From assembly GCF_030009775.1 (NCBI RefSeq), contig NZ_JASCTH010000008.1, forward strand, positions 1-64,000: a DNA stretch of 64,000 nucleotides, read 5' to 3'. Source of the stretch: Actinoplanes sandaracinus. Lineage in GTDB: Bacteria; Actinomycetota; Actinomycetes; Mycobacteriales; Micromonosporaceae. Both the position numbers and the translations under genes were made by a program. Below, one piece after another: positions 1 through 7,672 of the stretch (positions are counted from its first letter, which is position 1; every line of letters begins with the position of its first letter). The notes under the pieces were generated by a model. That model made no database searches, had not been told where the DNA came from, and saw nothing but the letters and a program-made list of their open reading frames with translations.

Positions 1-30
1 CTTTCCGCGGACAAGGACCCTCTGCACTCG

Positions 31-104
31 TAGCGGGGACAGGATTTGAACCTGCGACCTCTGGGTTATGAGCCCAGCGAGCTACCGAGCTGCTCCACCC
101 CGCG
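31..104 (-). tRNA. Initiator tRNA-fMet (CAT anticodon)
   Basis: The reverse strand folds as a 74-nt cloverleaf with anticodon CAT in the loop CTCATAA and T-loop GGTTCAAATCC. It has two initiator hallmarks: three consecutive G:C pairs at the base of the anticodon stem (GGG/CCC) and an unpaired first acceptor position (C1 against U72). Elongator tRNA-Met would have a paired first position. The 3' CCA is not encoded, as is common in actinobacteria. Confidence 0.95.
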
Positions 105-130
105 TCGGTAGTGAAAGCCTAGCGCACGGG

Positions 131-159
131 CTCCGGGGGCCGCAAAACGGCCCCCGGAG
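131..159 (-). terminator. Hairpin terminator after the UPF0182 gene
   Basis: A perfect 12-bp stem (CTCCGGGGGCCG / CGGCCCCCGGAG) with loop CAAAA lies 8 nt past the stop of the minus-strand UPF0182 gene. No U-run follows, which is usual for high-GC actinobacterial terminators. Confidence 0.7.
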
Positions 160-166
160 ACGCTGC

Positions 167-3100
167 TCACCCTCCGGCGGAGGGGGCGAGGCTCGGCCCG
201 CCCGAGGCGGGCGGTGCGGCTGCCGGCGCTGCCGCTCCGGCGGCCCGCTGGGCGTTCTGGAAGCGGGTCATGGCCTCGTCGAGCGCTTTGAGCGCTTCGC
301 CTTGCTTGGCGAAGTCGCCGACCCGCTGGGCGGCCCGCAGGTCTTCGATGGCCTTGTCGACGGCCGCCGCGGCCTGTGCGAGTTCGGCGCTGACCTGGCC
401 GGGCGGCGCGTTGCTGGGCGGTGTGGTGGGTGTGGCCGGTGTGCTCGGCGTGCCGCTCGGTGTGCCGCTCGGTGTGCCACTCGGCGTGCCGCCGGTGGGG
501 GGCGCGCCGTTCTTGCCGAGTGCGGCCAGGGCTTCGAGGCCCTTGGTGAGGTTGTCCTCGAGGACGACGTAGGTGCCGCCGTCGCCGTAGGACATCAGGA
601 TCTTCTGCAGCAGTGGTGCGGCGCCGGCCTGGCTGCTCTTCACGTAGACGGGTTCGACGTACAGGATGTCGTCGGCCAGTGGCAGGGAGATGAGGTTGCC
701 GTAGAGCACCGAGGCTTGGCCGCCTCGGGTCAGCAGCGCCAGCTGCTGGGAGATGTTGTAGTTGTTGACCATCCGCTGGTGCACCTGGACAGGGCCGGGT
801 ACGACCGTGTCGTCGGGCAACTCGAGGATCTCGAGCTGTGGTTGCCCGCTGACGTAGGACGCGGAGATCAGGGCCGCCATGTTCTCCCGGGCGTTCGGGG
901 TGACCCCGGCGGTGAGCTGGAAGCGGCTCTCGTCCTGGTCGGGCAGCTTGACGTTCAGGTAGAACGGCGGCTGCACCCCGCTCTGCGGCGAGTCGGGCGC
1001 GTTCGGCACCTGCCAGAAGTCTTCACCGGAGAAGAAGGTCCGCGGGTCGGAGACGTGGAACTTGGTGAGCAGGTTGCGCTGCACCTTGAACAGGTCGGCC
1101 GGGTAGCGGAAGTGCTCGGCGAGCGACGGCGGGGTCTCGGCCTTGGGCACGACCAGGTCGCCGCCGAACGCCTTGTTCCACGCTTTGAGGACCGGGTCCT
1201 TCTCGTCGAACTCGAAGAGCTTCACGGTGCCGTCGTACGCGTCGACGGTCGCCTTGACCGAGTTGCGCATGTAGTTGACGTCGTCGCGGGCGAGGGCGAA
1301 CGAGCCCTGCCCGGTGAGTTCGTCGCGGGTCTCAGTGGCCAGGTTGATCTTCTGGGCGTACGGGTACGTCTTCGCGGTCGTGTAGCCGTCGAGGATCCAG
1401 ACGATGCGCCCGTCGACGACAGCGGGGTACGGGTCCCCGTCGATGGTGAGGAACGGCGCCACCTTCTTGACGCGTTCCCGCGGCTCACGGGTGTACATCA
1501 GCCGGGAGTTCTCGTTGACCGCGTCGGAGAGCAGGAAGTTGCTCTCGGTGTTCTTGATCGCGAAGACCATCCGCCGGAAGAACGACCCGATCTCGACGCC
1601 GCCCTCACCGCTGTAGGTGTAGTAGACCTCGCCACCGGTGTTGCTCTGGTCCTGCGGCCGGTCGAACTCGACGTTCCTGCCTTCGCCGACCTGGCCGACG
1701 ATCGCGTACTCGGTGGACTGCTCGCCGAAGTAGATCCGCGGCTGCTCCGCCTTGATCAGGTCAGTGGGCGCGGCACAACTCCCCTGGGTCTGCGCCTGGC
1801 TGCCGAGGAAGCCGGAGACGAAGTACGGCAGGCCGGTGCCGCACACCTGGTTGGCCGGCGCCGCCACCAGGCCGTAGCCGTGGGTGTAGACGGTGTGCCG
1901 GTTGAGCCAGTTGCGCTGCTGAGCGGTGAGTTTCTCGTCGGCGATCTCGCGGGCGCCGACGACGTAGTCCTGGGTCTTGCCGTCGATCGTGTAGCGGTCC
2001 ACGTCGAGCTTCTCGCCGAAGTCGTAGAAGCCGCGGGACTGCTGCGACTGGGTGAAGGCCTGGGAGACGAGCTGCGGGTCGATCAGCCGGACGTTCTGCG
2101 CGCTGGTGTCGCTGGCCAGCGTCTCCGGTGGCCGGCCGGTGGTCGCGGTGTACTGCGTGACCTCGGTGTTCTCCAGTCCGAACGCCGCCCGCGTGGAGTC
2201 GATGGACCGCTGGATGTACTTCTGTTCCTTGTCCAGGAGGCTGGGCTTGACCTGGAAGTTCTGCACGGCCAGCGGGTAGATGCCGCCGATCGCGACGGCG
2301 GAGATCGCCAGCAGGGCCAGGGAGACTCCGGGCCAGACGAGGTTCCGCATCACGGCGTTGGAGAAGACGACGATCGCGATCGCCACCACGATCGAGATGT
2401 AGGCCAGGATCTCCTTTGCCGGCAGCAGGGCGTTGACGTCGGTGTAGCCAGCGCCGTACAGGCCGGGCGACACGTGCTGCTCCAGCAGGAGCGCCCGCCT
2501 GTCCAGCACGTACGCCACTGCCTTGAGCAGCACGAAGACCGCGACCAGTGAGGTCAGGTGGGCCCGGGCCGCGGTGGTCATCCGGTCGCCGACGCCTTGC
2601 AGGCGGACGCCGCCGAAGATGTAGTGCACCGCCAGCGAGCCGAGCACCGACAGCACCACCGCGGTGAAGCCGAGGCCGAGCAGGTAACGCCAGAGCGGGT
2701 ACTCGAAGATGTAGAAGGAGATATCCACGTCGAACTCGGGGTCGGTGACCCCGAACGGTTCGCCGTTACGGAACAGCATCCAGTCGCCCCACCGGGCCTG
2801 CGCGGAGAGACCCGCGAAGAAGCCGATGACGAGACCGGCCACGGCGATCCAGGTGCCCAGACGGGGCGCGAGGATCATCCGGTACCGCTCCAGGGTGGCC
2901 TGCTCCGCGGAGTGCGGGCGCAGCAGTGGGCGCAGCCGGTAGGCCAGGTAGAGGTTGCCGGCGACGACCAGGGTCATCACCGCACCGACCACCAGGAAGA
3001 GGACGAGCCGGGTGACCAGCACACCGGAGAAGACGCTCGTCTTCTCGACCTCGTCGAACCACAGGTAGTCGGTGTACGCGTCGACACCCCAACCCAGCAG

Positions 3101-3184
3101 TGTGAATAGAACGAATACCCCGACCAGGACGCCGACGGTGACGCGACCGCGCCGGCTCATCCTCGGTAGAGGACTGTTTCGCAT
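167..3184 (-). CDS. UPF0182 family multi-pass membrane protein
   Basis: This is a protein of about 1005 residues. The N-terminal third is strongly hydrophobic, with about seven membrane segments starting right after a basic MSRRGR-type N-terminus. A large, probably extracytoplasmic domain follows. The C-terminal tail is low-complexity, with repeated GTPS units and Pro/Thr/Ala-rich sequence (about residues 885-1005). Size and layout match UPF0182 (Rv3193c-like) proteins, whose function is unknown. The ATG at 3184 is preferred over an in-frame GTG at 3202 because GGAG lies 12 nt upstream. It is followed by a strong hairpin. The next minus gene upstream (PDZ protease) is about 100 bp away, so the two could be cotranscribed. 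Confidence 0.9.
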   Translation of the reverse strand: MRNSPLPRMSRRGRVTVGVLVGVFVLFTLLGWGVDAYTDYLWFDEVEKTSVFSGVLVTRLVLFLVVGAVMTLVVAGNLYLAYRLRPLLRPHSAEQATLERYRMILAPRLGTWIAVAGLVIGFFAGLSAQARWGDWMLFRNGEPFGVTDPEFDVDISFYIFEYPLWRYLLGLGFTAVVLSVLGSLAVHYIFGGVRLQGVGDRMTTAARAHLTSLVAVFVLLKAVAYVLDRRALLLEQHVSPGLYGAGYTDVNALLPAKEILAYISIVVAIAIVVFSNAVMRNLVWPGVSLALLAISAVAIGGIYPLAVQNFQVKPSLLDKEQKYIQRSIDSTRAAFGLENTEVTQYTATTGRPPETLASDTSAQNVRLIDPQLVSQAFTQSQQSRGFYDFGEKLDVDRYTIDGKTQDYVVGAREIADEKLTAQQRNWLNRHTVYTHGYGLVAAPANQVCGTGLPYFVSGFLGSQAQTQGSCAAPTDLIKAEQPRIYFGEQSTEYAIVGQVGEGRNVEFDRPQDQSNTGGEVYYTYSGEGGVEIGSFFRRMVFAIKNTESNFLLSDAVNENSRLMYTREPRERVKKVAPFLTIDGDPYPAVVDGRIVWILDGYTTAKTYPYAQKINLATETRDELTGQGSFALARDDVNYMRNSVKATVDAYDGTVKLFEFDEKDPVLKAWNKAFGGDLVVPKAETPPSLAEHFRYPADLFKVQRNLLTKFHVSDPRTFFSGEDFWQVPNAPDSPQSGVQPPFYLNVKLPDQDESRFQLTAGVTPNARENMAALISASYVSGQPQLEILELPDDTVVPGPVQVHQRMVNNYNISQQLALLTRGGQASVLYGNLISLPLADDILYVEPVYVKSSQAGAAPLLQKILMSYGDGGTYVVLEDNLTKGLEALAALGKNGAPPTGGTPSGTPSGTPSGTPSTPATPTTPPSNAPPGQVSAELAQAAAAVDKAIEDLRAAQRVGDFAKQGEALKALDEAMTRFQNAQRAAGAAAPAAAPPASGGPSLAPSAGG

Positions 3185-3288
3185 GACCAACGTAGGCTCC
3201 ACAGTTCGTCTGGCCGGTGTTTCACCTTACGATGTCGCATCCGGCTTCGATGTGCGGCAGAACTGTCTCGTCACTACCGACGTGTGCA

Positions 3289-4317
3289 TCACGATGCCGA
3301 GCATGGCTTCGGGGTGCCACCGGAGGTGAAGGTCTTGAGGGCGGTGAGCGCGTCGTCCACCGTGGCCACCTCGGCCATGGGCAGGCCAGGCCGGGCGTTA
3401 CGCAGCGCTTCGGCGCAATTGTCCTTGGGAACCAGGAAAAGCGCCGCCCCTGCCTCCTGAGCGCCCACCAGTTTCTGGGGGATGCCGCCGATCGCGCCGA
3501 CGTTGCCGTCGTCGTCGATGGTGCCCGTACCCGCGATGATCTTGCCGCCGGTGAGGTCCTCGGGGCGGAGTTTGTCGATGATGCCCAGGGAGAACATCAG
3601 GCCCGCGCTCGGGCCGCCGATCTTGTCGAGATCGATCTCGATCTCGAAGGGGTGCGGTTGCTTGGTGGCGATCTCGACGCCGATCCGGGGGGTTCCGTCC
3701 TTCTCGTCGGCGCGGGAGACGATCCTGGCCGTGCCGGCCTGACCGGCACGGTCGTACGCCACGGTCAGCGCGGTCCCCACGGGCTTGGCCTTGATCAGCT
3801 CGGTGACCTGGCCCGGCTCGGTGACCGCGGTGCCGTCGACGGAGACGATGACGTCGCCCTCACGCAGCGAACCGTCAGCCGCCCCACCGGCCGTGATCTT
3901 CCGCACGTAGGTGAGCACCGGGTAGCCCAGCTCGCGGAGCGCGACCGTCTCGGCGCTGGTCTGCGACTCCCGCCACTCCTGCGCGTTCTGCTCCTGGACC
4001 TGCTGCTCGGTCCGGTCCGGCGGGTAGATCAGCTCATAGGGGACCACCGCGTCCGCATCACTCAGCCAGCCGCGGACCGCCCACACCAGCTCGACCCGTG
4101 ACTGCACGTTGACGGTGGTGAGGCGCAGCTGACCGGCGGACTTCGAGGTCTCGCCCTTGGTGACCTGGATTACCTCGGTCCCGTCCTGCGAACCGAGCGT
4201 GTCGACCGTGGGGCCGGGCTTGAGCACCACGTAGGGCATCGGTGCGACCATGACACCGGCAGCCAGGAGAGCGGTGATCAGGGCGCCGAGGATGACGGTG
4301 ACACCGCGACGTCTCAT
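3289..4317 (-). CDS. PDZ-domain, Lon-like (S16) membrane-anchored serine protease, YlbL type
   Basis: The predicted protein has 342 residues. One N-terminal membrane anchor (about residues 5-27) is followed by a PDZ domain (about 130-220, with the core GSLREGDVIVSVDG) and a C-terminal S16 Lon-type protease domain. The catalytic Ser lies in GGPSAGLMFS and the partner Lys in GGIPQKLVGA, so the Ser-Lys dyad looks intact. Bacillus YlbL and Mtb Rv3194c share this architecture. The active site is expected outside the membrane, acting on membrane or envelope proteins; substrates are unknown. The ATG at 4317 starts at MRRRGVTV; an alternative GTG at 4335 would add six residues. It diverges from the DUF2342 gene. 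Confidence 0.9.
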   Translation of the reverse strand: MRRRGVTVILGALITALLAAGVMVAPMPYVVLKPGPTVDTLGSQDGTEVIQVTKGETSKSAGQLRLTTVNVQSRVELVWAVRGWLSDADAVVPYELIYPPDRTEQQVQEQNAQEWRESQTSAETVALRELGYPVLTYVRKITAGGAADGSLREGDVIVSVDGTAVTEPGQVTELIKAKPVGTALTVAYDRAGQAGTARIVSRADEKDGTPRIGVEIATKQPHPFEIEIDLDKIGGPSAGLMFSLGIIDKLRPEDLTGGKIIAGTGTIDDDGNVGAIGGIPQKLVGAQEAGAALFLVPKDNCAEALRNARPGLPMAEVATVDDALTALKTFTSGGTPKPCSAS

Positions 4318-4407
4318 GCGCGTGAGCGTACCCACCCTGTCTGAGTTCTCTCTGAGCTGATACCTCCCTCAGTCCGCTACGGGCTTTTCGCGCGTACCGT
4401 TGGGGTC

Positions 4408-5643
4408 GTGCCTGATATCCCGTTCGGCTTCTCCCTGCCGGGCGCTCAGCCGCCCGACCCCTCCGACCCGCAGCAGATGCAGCAGTTCATGGCGCAGCTG
4501 CAGCAGATGTTCGCCGCGCCCGGCAGTGGCCCGGTCAACTGGGACCTCGCCCGTCAGGTCGCCGCCAGCCAGCTGTCGGCGACCGGTGATCCCGCGGTGA
4601 ACATGCTGGAGCGCCATCAGGTCGAGGAGGCTTTGCGCCTCGCCGACCTCTGGCTCGACCCGGTGTGCGCGCTCCCCAGTGGCATCCACAAGTCCGTCGC
4701 GTGGAACCGCAATGAGTGGATCTTCAACACTCTCGACGTCTGGAAGAAACTGTGCGAGCCGATCGCCGGCCGCATGGTCGGCGCCATGGGCGACCTCGTG
4801 CCCGAGGAGGCCCGTGCCCAGCTCGGCCCGATGCAGTCGATGGTCGCCACGCTCGGCGGCGCGCTCTTCGGCGGTCAGCTCGGCCAGGCCTTCGGCCAGC
4901 TCGCCGCCGAAGTGCTCTCGGCGGGCGACATCGGGCTTCCGCTCGGCCCGGCCGGCACCGCCGCCCTCGTTCCTTCCAACATTAAGGCGTACGGCTCCGG
5001 CCTCGAACTTCCCGAGGACCAGGTCCGGCTGTACGTGGCTCTGCGCGAGGCCGCCCACCAGCGGCTCTTCGGGCACGTCCCGTGGTTGCGGGCGCACGTG
5101 CTGAACGCCGTCGAGACCTATGCCAACGGCATCACGGTCAACCGGGAGGCGATCGAGGAGGCGATGAGCCGCGTCGACCCGACCGATCCCGAGTCGATGC
5201 AGGCGATGGCTCTGGAGGGCATCTTCACTCCGGAGGACACCCCGCAGCAGAAAGCCGGCCTGGCCCGGCTGGAGACCGCGCTCGCGCTGGTCGAGGGCTG
5301 GGTGGGTCACGTGGTCGACACCGCCGCCGCGGACCGGTTGCCGTCGGTGGCCGCTCTCGGCGAGGCGTTCCGCCGCCGCCGGGCCGCGGGCGGGCCGGCC
5401 GAGCAGACCTTCGCCGCCCTGGTCGGGCTGGAGTTGCGGCCCCGCCGGCTGCGTGAGGCCGGAGCCCTGTGGACCGCGGTCGCCGAGCACCGCGGCATTC
5501 CCGGCCGGGACGCGCTCTGGGACCACCCGGACCTCTTGCCGACCGACGAGGATTTCGCCGATCCGGGCGCCTTCGCCCGTCCCCGTTCCGACTGGGACAT
5601 CAGCGAGCTCGACAACCTGGGCGACGGCCCGCCGGAGGGCTGA
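4408..5643 (+). CDS. DUF2342 family zincin-like (putative zinc metalloprotease) protein
   Basis: The protein has 411 residues and a GTG start. A Gln/Met-rich segment (QQMQQF..QLQQM, about 20-40) precedes a mostly helical domain typical of the DUF2342/TIGR03624 family, which database pipelines call zinc-dependent metalloprotease or 'coenzyme F420 biosynthesis associated'. The segment REAAHQRLFGHVPWLR (about residues 215-230) looks like the family's metal-binding helix. It is not a textbook HExxH, so catalysis is not assured. The family and its place next to the YlbL-type gene match Rv3195. It converges with a nucleotidyltransferase-like gene across a shared hairpin. Confidence 0.85.
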   Translation: MPDIPFGFSLPGAQPPDPSDPQQMQQFMAQLQQMFAAPGSGPVNWDLARQVAASQLSATGDPAVNMLERHQVEEALRLADLWLDPVCALPSGIHKSVAWNRNEWIFNTLDVWKKLCEPIAGRMVGAMGDLVPEEARAQLGPMQSMVATLGGALFGGQLGQAFGQLAAEVLSAGDIGLPLGPAGTAALVPSNIKAYGSGLELPEDQVRLYVALREAAHQRLFGHVPWLRAHVLNAVETYANGITVNREAIEEAMSRVDPTDPESMQAMALEGIFTPEDTPQQKAGLARLETALALVEGWVGHVVDTAAADRLPSVAALGEAFRRRRAAGGPAEQTFAALVGLELRPRRLREAGALWTAVAEHRGIPGRDALWDHPDLLPTDEDFADPGAFARPRSDWDISELDNLGDGPPEG

Positions 5644-5652
5644 GTCGATGCG

Positions 5653-5684
5653 GGCCGCCTCTCGTGACCGCGCGAGGGGCGGCC
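5653..5684. terminator. Bidirectional hairpin between convergent genes
   Basis: A 12-bp stem (GGCCGCCTCTCG / CGAGGGGCGGCC, one G·U) with loop TGACCGCG lies between the DUF2342 stop and the stop of the convergent gene. Confidence 0.65.
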
Positions 5685-6280
5685 TACCCGCCGAGGAGTG
5701 CTCGGGTGTTCTCCCAGCCCTCCAGGGCGAGGTCCAGGGTGGCCAGGTCGGCCGGGCCGCGCAGGCGCCGCCACTGGGGGGTCGAGGTGACCTCGCCGGG
5801 GGTCGGCGCCGTCCGGCGCAGCATCTGGGCGGAACCGGTGTCCAGATCGTGGTCGACGAGCCAGTCCGGCGCGGGCAGGCCGGTGGCGACGCCGAAGAGA
5901 CCGCCGCCCGGCCCGCCGGGCGCCACCGCGACCGCCTTGCCGTCGAGCGGCTGGAGCAGCTTGCCGAGCGTCATCCCCGGTGCGTCCGGGGCGTCGGCGG
6001 CGATCACGGCGGCCTGGTCGAAACCGTCCGCTGCGGCGGCCCTCAGAACGGGCAGGACGGTCGGCTCCGGCACCTCGTAGATCCGCGTGCCCGGCCAGGC
6101 GATCTCCTCGGCCAGAGCCCGGTCAGCGGGCGTGGTGGCGATCGCCGCCTCCGCCTGGGCGAGTTTGGCGAGCAGGTCGACCACGTCCTCGGCCAGAGCG
6201 GCCCGCCATCGTTCCCGGTCCACCCCGGGCGGACTCCACGGCACCGGCACCAGCATCACCACAACGACCCGCCGCGTCAC
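5684..6280 (-). CDS. Conserved hypothetical, DUF2064/CofC-like nucleotidyltransferase fold
   Basis: This is a 198-residue protein with a GTG start. The pattern of a hydrophobic first strand (RRVVVVMLVPVPW), a central VIAADAPDAPGMTLGKLL segment and a later GGGLFGVATGL resembles the GT-A/nucleotidyltransferase fold of DUF2064 and CofC-like proteins. There the Asp of the 'AxDxP' element binds metal. The match is by pattern only. A CofC-like fold beside a gene of a family labelled 'F420-associated' is suggestive, but no other F420 gene lies nearby. Confidence 0.65.
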   Translation of the reverse strand: MTRRVVVVMLVPVPWSPPGVDRERWRAALAEDVVDLLAKLAQAEAAIATTPADRALAEEIAWPGTRIYEVPEPTVLPVLRAAAADGFDQAAVIAADAPDAPGMTLGKLLQPLDGKAVAVAPGGPGGGLFGVATGLPAPDWLVDHDLDTGSAQMLRRTAPTPGEVTSTPQWRRLRGPADLATLDLALEGWENTRALLGG

Positions 6281-6311
6281 GGCCTCACCCTACCCACCCG
6301 CCGGGTCGGCC

Positions 6312-6830
6312 TCAGCCTGCGGCGGCGGAGACGCCCTCCAGGTAACCGCGGGCGCGCTCGGCCTTGGGGAAGCGGTTCACCAGGTCCCAGAAGCGGGTGT
6401 TGTGGCTGGGCACGACCAGATGGGCGAGCTCGTGCAGGAGCACGTAGTCGATGACCCAGTCGGGCATCTCCTGGATCCGGTGGGAGATGCGGATGCTCGC
6501 GTCGTCGGGAGTGCAGGACCCCCAGCGCCCGTTCTGGTTGGTCACCCAGCGCACGCTCGCCGGTGTCACCTGGTCGGCGTGGTCGGGCAGGTAACGGGCG
6601 ATCAGACGGCGGGCACGAGCCAGCAACTCGGCGTCGGTGCACCGCAGGCGTTCCTCGCGGGCGGCCAGGCGGGCGAGCATGCGCTCGACCCACTCCGTCT
6701 CCTCCGCGCGGGAGAAGCGGTCCGGGATGAGCACCACGACTCGCTCACCGTCGCGATACGCGGACACCGTCCGCCGCCGGCGCTGGCTTCGCCGCACTTC
6801 CACGACAGGCTTGCGCACACGGGTAGCCAT
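6312..6830 (-). CDS. YgjP/SprT-like M48-type zinc metallopeptidase (DUF45)
   Basis: The protein has 172 residues. The zinc motif HELAH lies in LLHELAHLVVPSHNTRFW (about residues 135-152), with the third ligand probably the His of SHNTRFW. The upstream NQNGRWGSCT block is typical of the YgjP/DUF45 family. It is cytoplasmic with no signal peptide. The length equals the usual family core. The native substrate in actinobacteria is unknown. It is probably transcribed with the downstream nucleotidyltransferase-like gene, 31 bp away on the same strand. Confidence 0.85.
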   Translation of the reverse strand: MATRVRKPVVEVRRSQRRRRTVSAYRDGERVVVLIPDRFSRAEETEWVERMLARLAAREERLRCTDAELLARARRLIARYLPDHADQVTPASVRWVTNQNGRWGSCTPDDASIRISHRIQEMPDWVIDYVLLHELAHLVVPSHNTRFWDLVNRFPKAERARGYLEGVSAAAG

Positions 6831-7302
6831 TACCGGCTCGCGCGGCCCAGATTCGGGTTCACGTTGAGACGCTAATCCGCCGGACCCCCGTTACCGCAAG
6901 AGTACTGACAATGACTCTCACGGAATATGAGCACTTCGCCCGCATATACCCGAAAAAAATTTCCCCACCGGCAACATCGGTGACATCGGTCAACCTAGAC
7001 CATCGTCGACTCACGCGACCAACCGGACCAGTTGTCCGTTTTATGCCTTTACGATGGGAATCGTCGGCGTGTCCCGGCAAAACTGGCCAAAAAGGGTACT
7101 CAGGACCGGCACACTCACGACGTCGGCGACACCGCCGACGCTGCGCTGACATGGAACCGCCCTGACCTGGGTAAGTGAGCGCCCCGGACGGGTGGCCACA
7201 TCCGCGTGGCCGCGAAGCGGTCCAGCGCCGCAGAGAGGTTCGCGCCCGTCGCCGCGAACACGGCACCGGGCCGGGCGGCCGACGATACGACTAGGAGGAA
7301 CC
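6831..7302. other. Gene-free divergent intergenic region
   Basis: This 470-bp region separates the YgjP-like gene (-) from the zinc-ribbon gene (+). It has an AT-richer core around 6930-6970 and a small perfect inverted repeat, CGTCGGCG/CGCCGACG, at 7121-7140. Short open frames here lack ribosome-binding sites and recognisable sequence. It presumably holds the two divergent promoters; no convincing -35/-10 pair was found. Confidence 0.5.
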
Positions 7303-7464
7303 GTGGCCGACAACATGTACAACGGCTACTGCGTCAAGTGCAAGGAGAAGCGCGACTTCGAGGGTGAAGTAGCGGTCTCGAAGACGGGCATGAACATGGC
7401 CAAGGGCAAGTGCCCCGTCTGCGGCACGACGATGAACCGGATCCTGGGCAAGGCCAAGGCGTGA
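7303..7464 (+). CDS. Small zinc-ribbon protein, DUF5679 family
   Basis: The product is 53 residues. Four cysteines form two knuckles, CVKCKEKRDF near the N-terminus and CPVCGTTM near the C-terminus, as in DUF5679 zinc ribbons widespread in actinobacteria. The GTG at 7303 is chosen because a near-perfect Shine-Dalgarno (AGGAGGA) sits 5 nt upstream; a longer open frame reaching back to 7192 has none. A strong terminator follows, so this looks monocistronic. Its role is unknown; the fold could bind nucleic acid or protein. Confidence 0.85.
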   Translation: MADNMYNGYCVKCKEKRDFEGEVAVSKTGMNMAKGKCPVCGTTMNRILGKAKA

Positions 7465-7471
7465 TCGCCAC

Positions 7472-7508
7472 CCGGGGAGGGACGGCCACCGTCGGCCGCC
7501 CTCCCCGG
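7472..7508 (+). terminator. Strong hairpin terminator
   Basis: A 15-bp stem with one bulge (CCGGGGAGGG-A-CGGCC / GGCCG-CCCTCCCCGG) lies 8 nt after the zinc-ribbon gene stop. Confidence 0.75.
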
Positions 7509-7570
7509 CGGCACGAACCCGTAACCGTATTCACTCAGGCACGTTGAGTTAACTAGAGCCCGCATAGGCC

Positions 7571-7632
7571 TGTGGATAACTGCCCCAAAGCTGTGGACAA
7601 CGCGCGCCACAGCGATGGGGCCCTGTGGATAA
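7571..7632 (+). promoter_or_regulatory. Cluster of three DnaA boxes
   Basis: Three 9-mers lie in the same orientation: TGTGGATAA at 7571-7579, TGTGGACAA at 7592-7600 and TGTGGATAA at 7624-7632. Their reverse complements are TTATCCACA (the classical DnaA box) twice and TTGTCCACA (the preferred actinobacterial form) once. Start-to-start spacing is 21 and 32 bp, about two and three helical turns, so all face the same side of the helix. They lie just upstream of the E1-like gene start at 7673. No dnaA, dnaN, gyr or parAB genes are nearby, so this is not oriC. Confidence 0.8.
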
Positions 7633-7672
7633 CATCATCCCTCCGCATCTTCGCAGTGACACCCTGTCACCC

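Noticed and set aside
68..2551. 827-codon open frame on the + strand
   Set aside because: It is the antisense shadow of the UPF0182 gene, overlaps the tRNA, and its translation is Arg/Gly/Val-rich without any domain, as GC-rich antisense frames usually are.
6831..7302. Short open frames in the divergent gap
   Set aside because: None has a ribosome-binding site or family resemblance; the region is better explained as promoters.
7571..7632. Chromosomal origin (oriC)
   Set aside because: Only three DnaA boxes and no dnaA/dnaN, parAB, gyrB or rpmH nearby; actinobacterial oriC has many more boxes.
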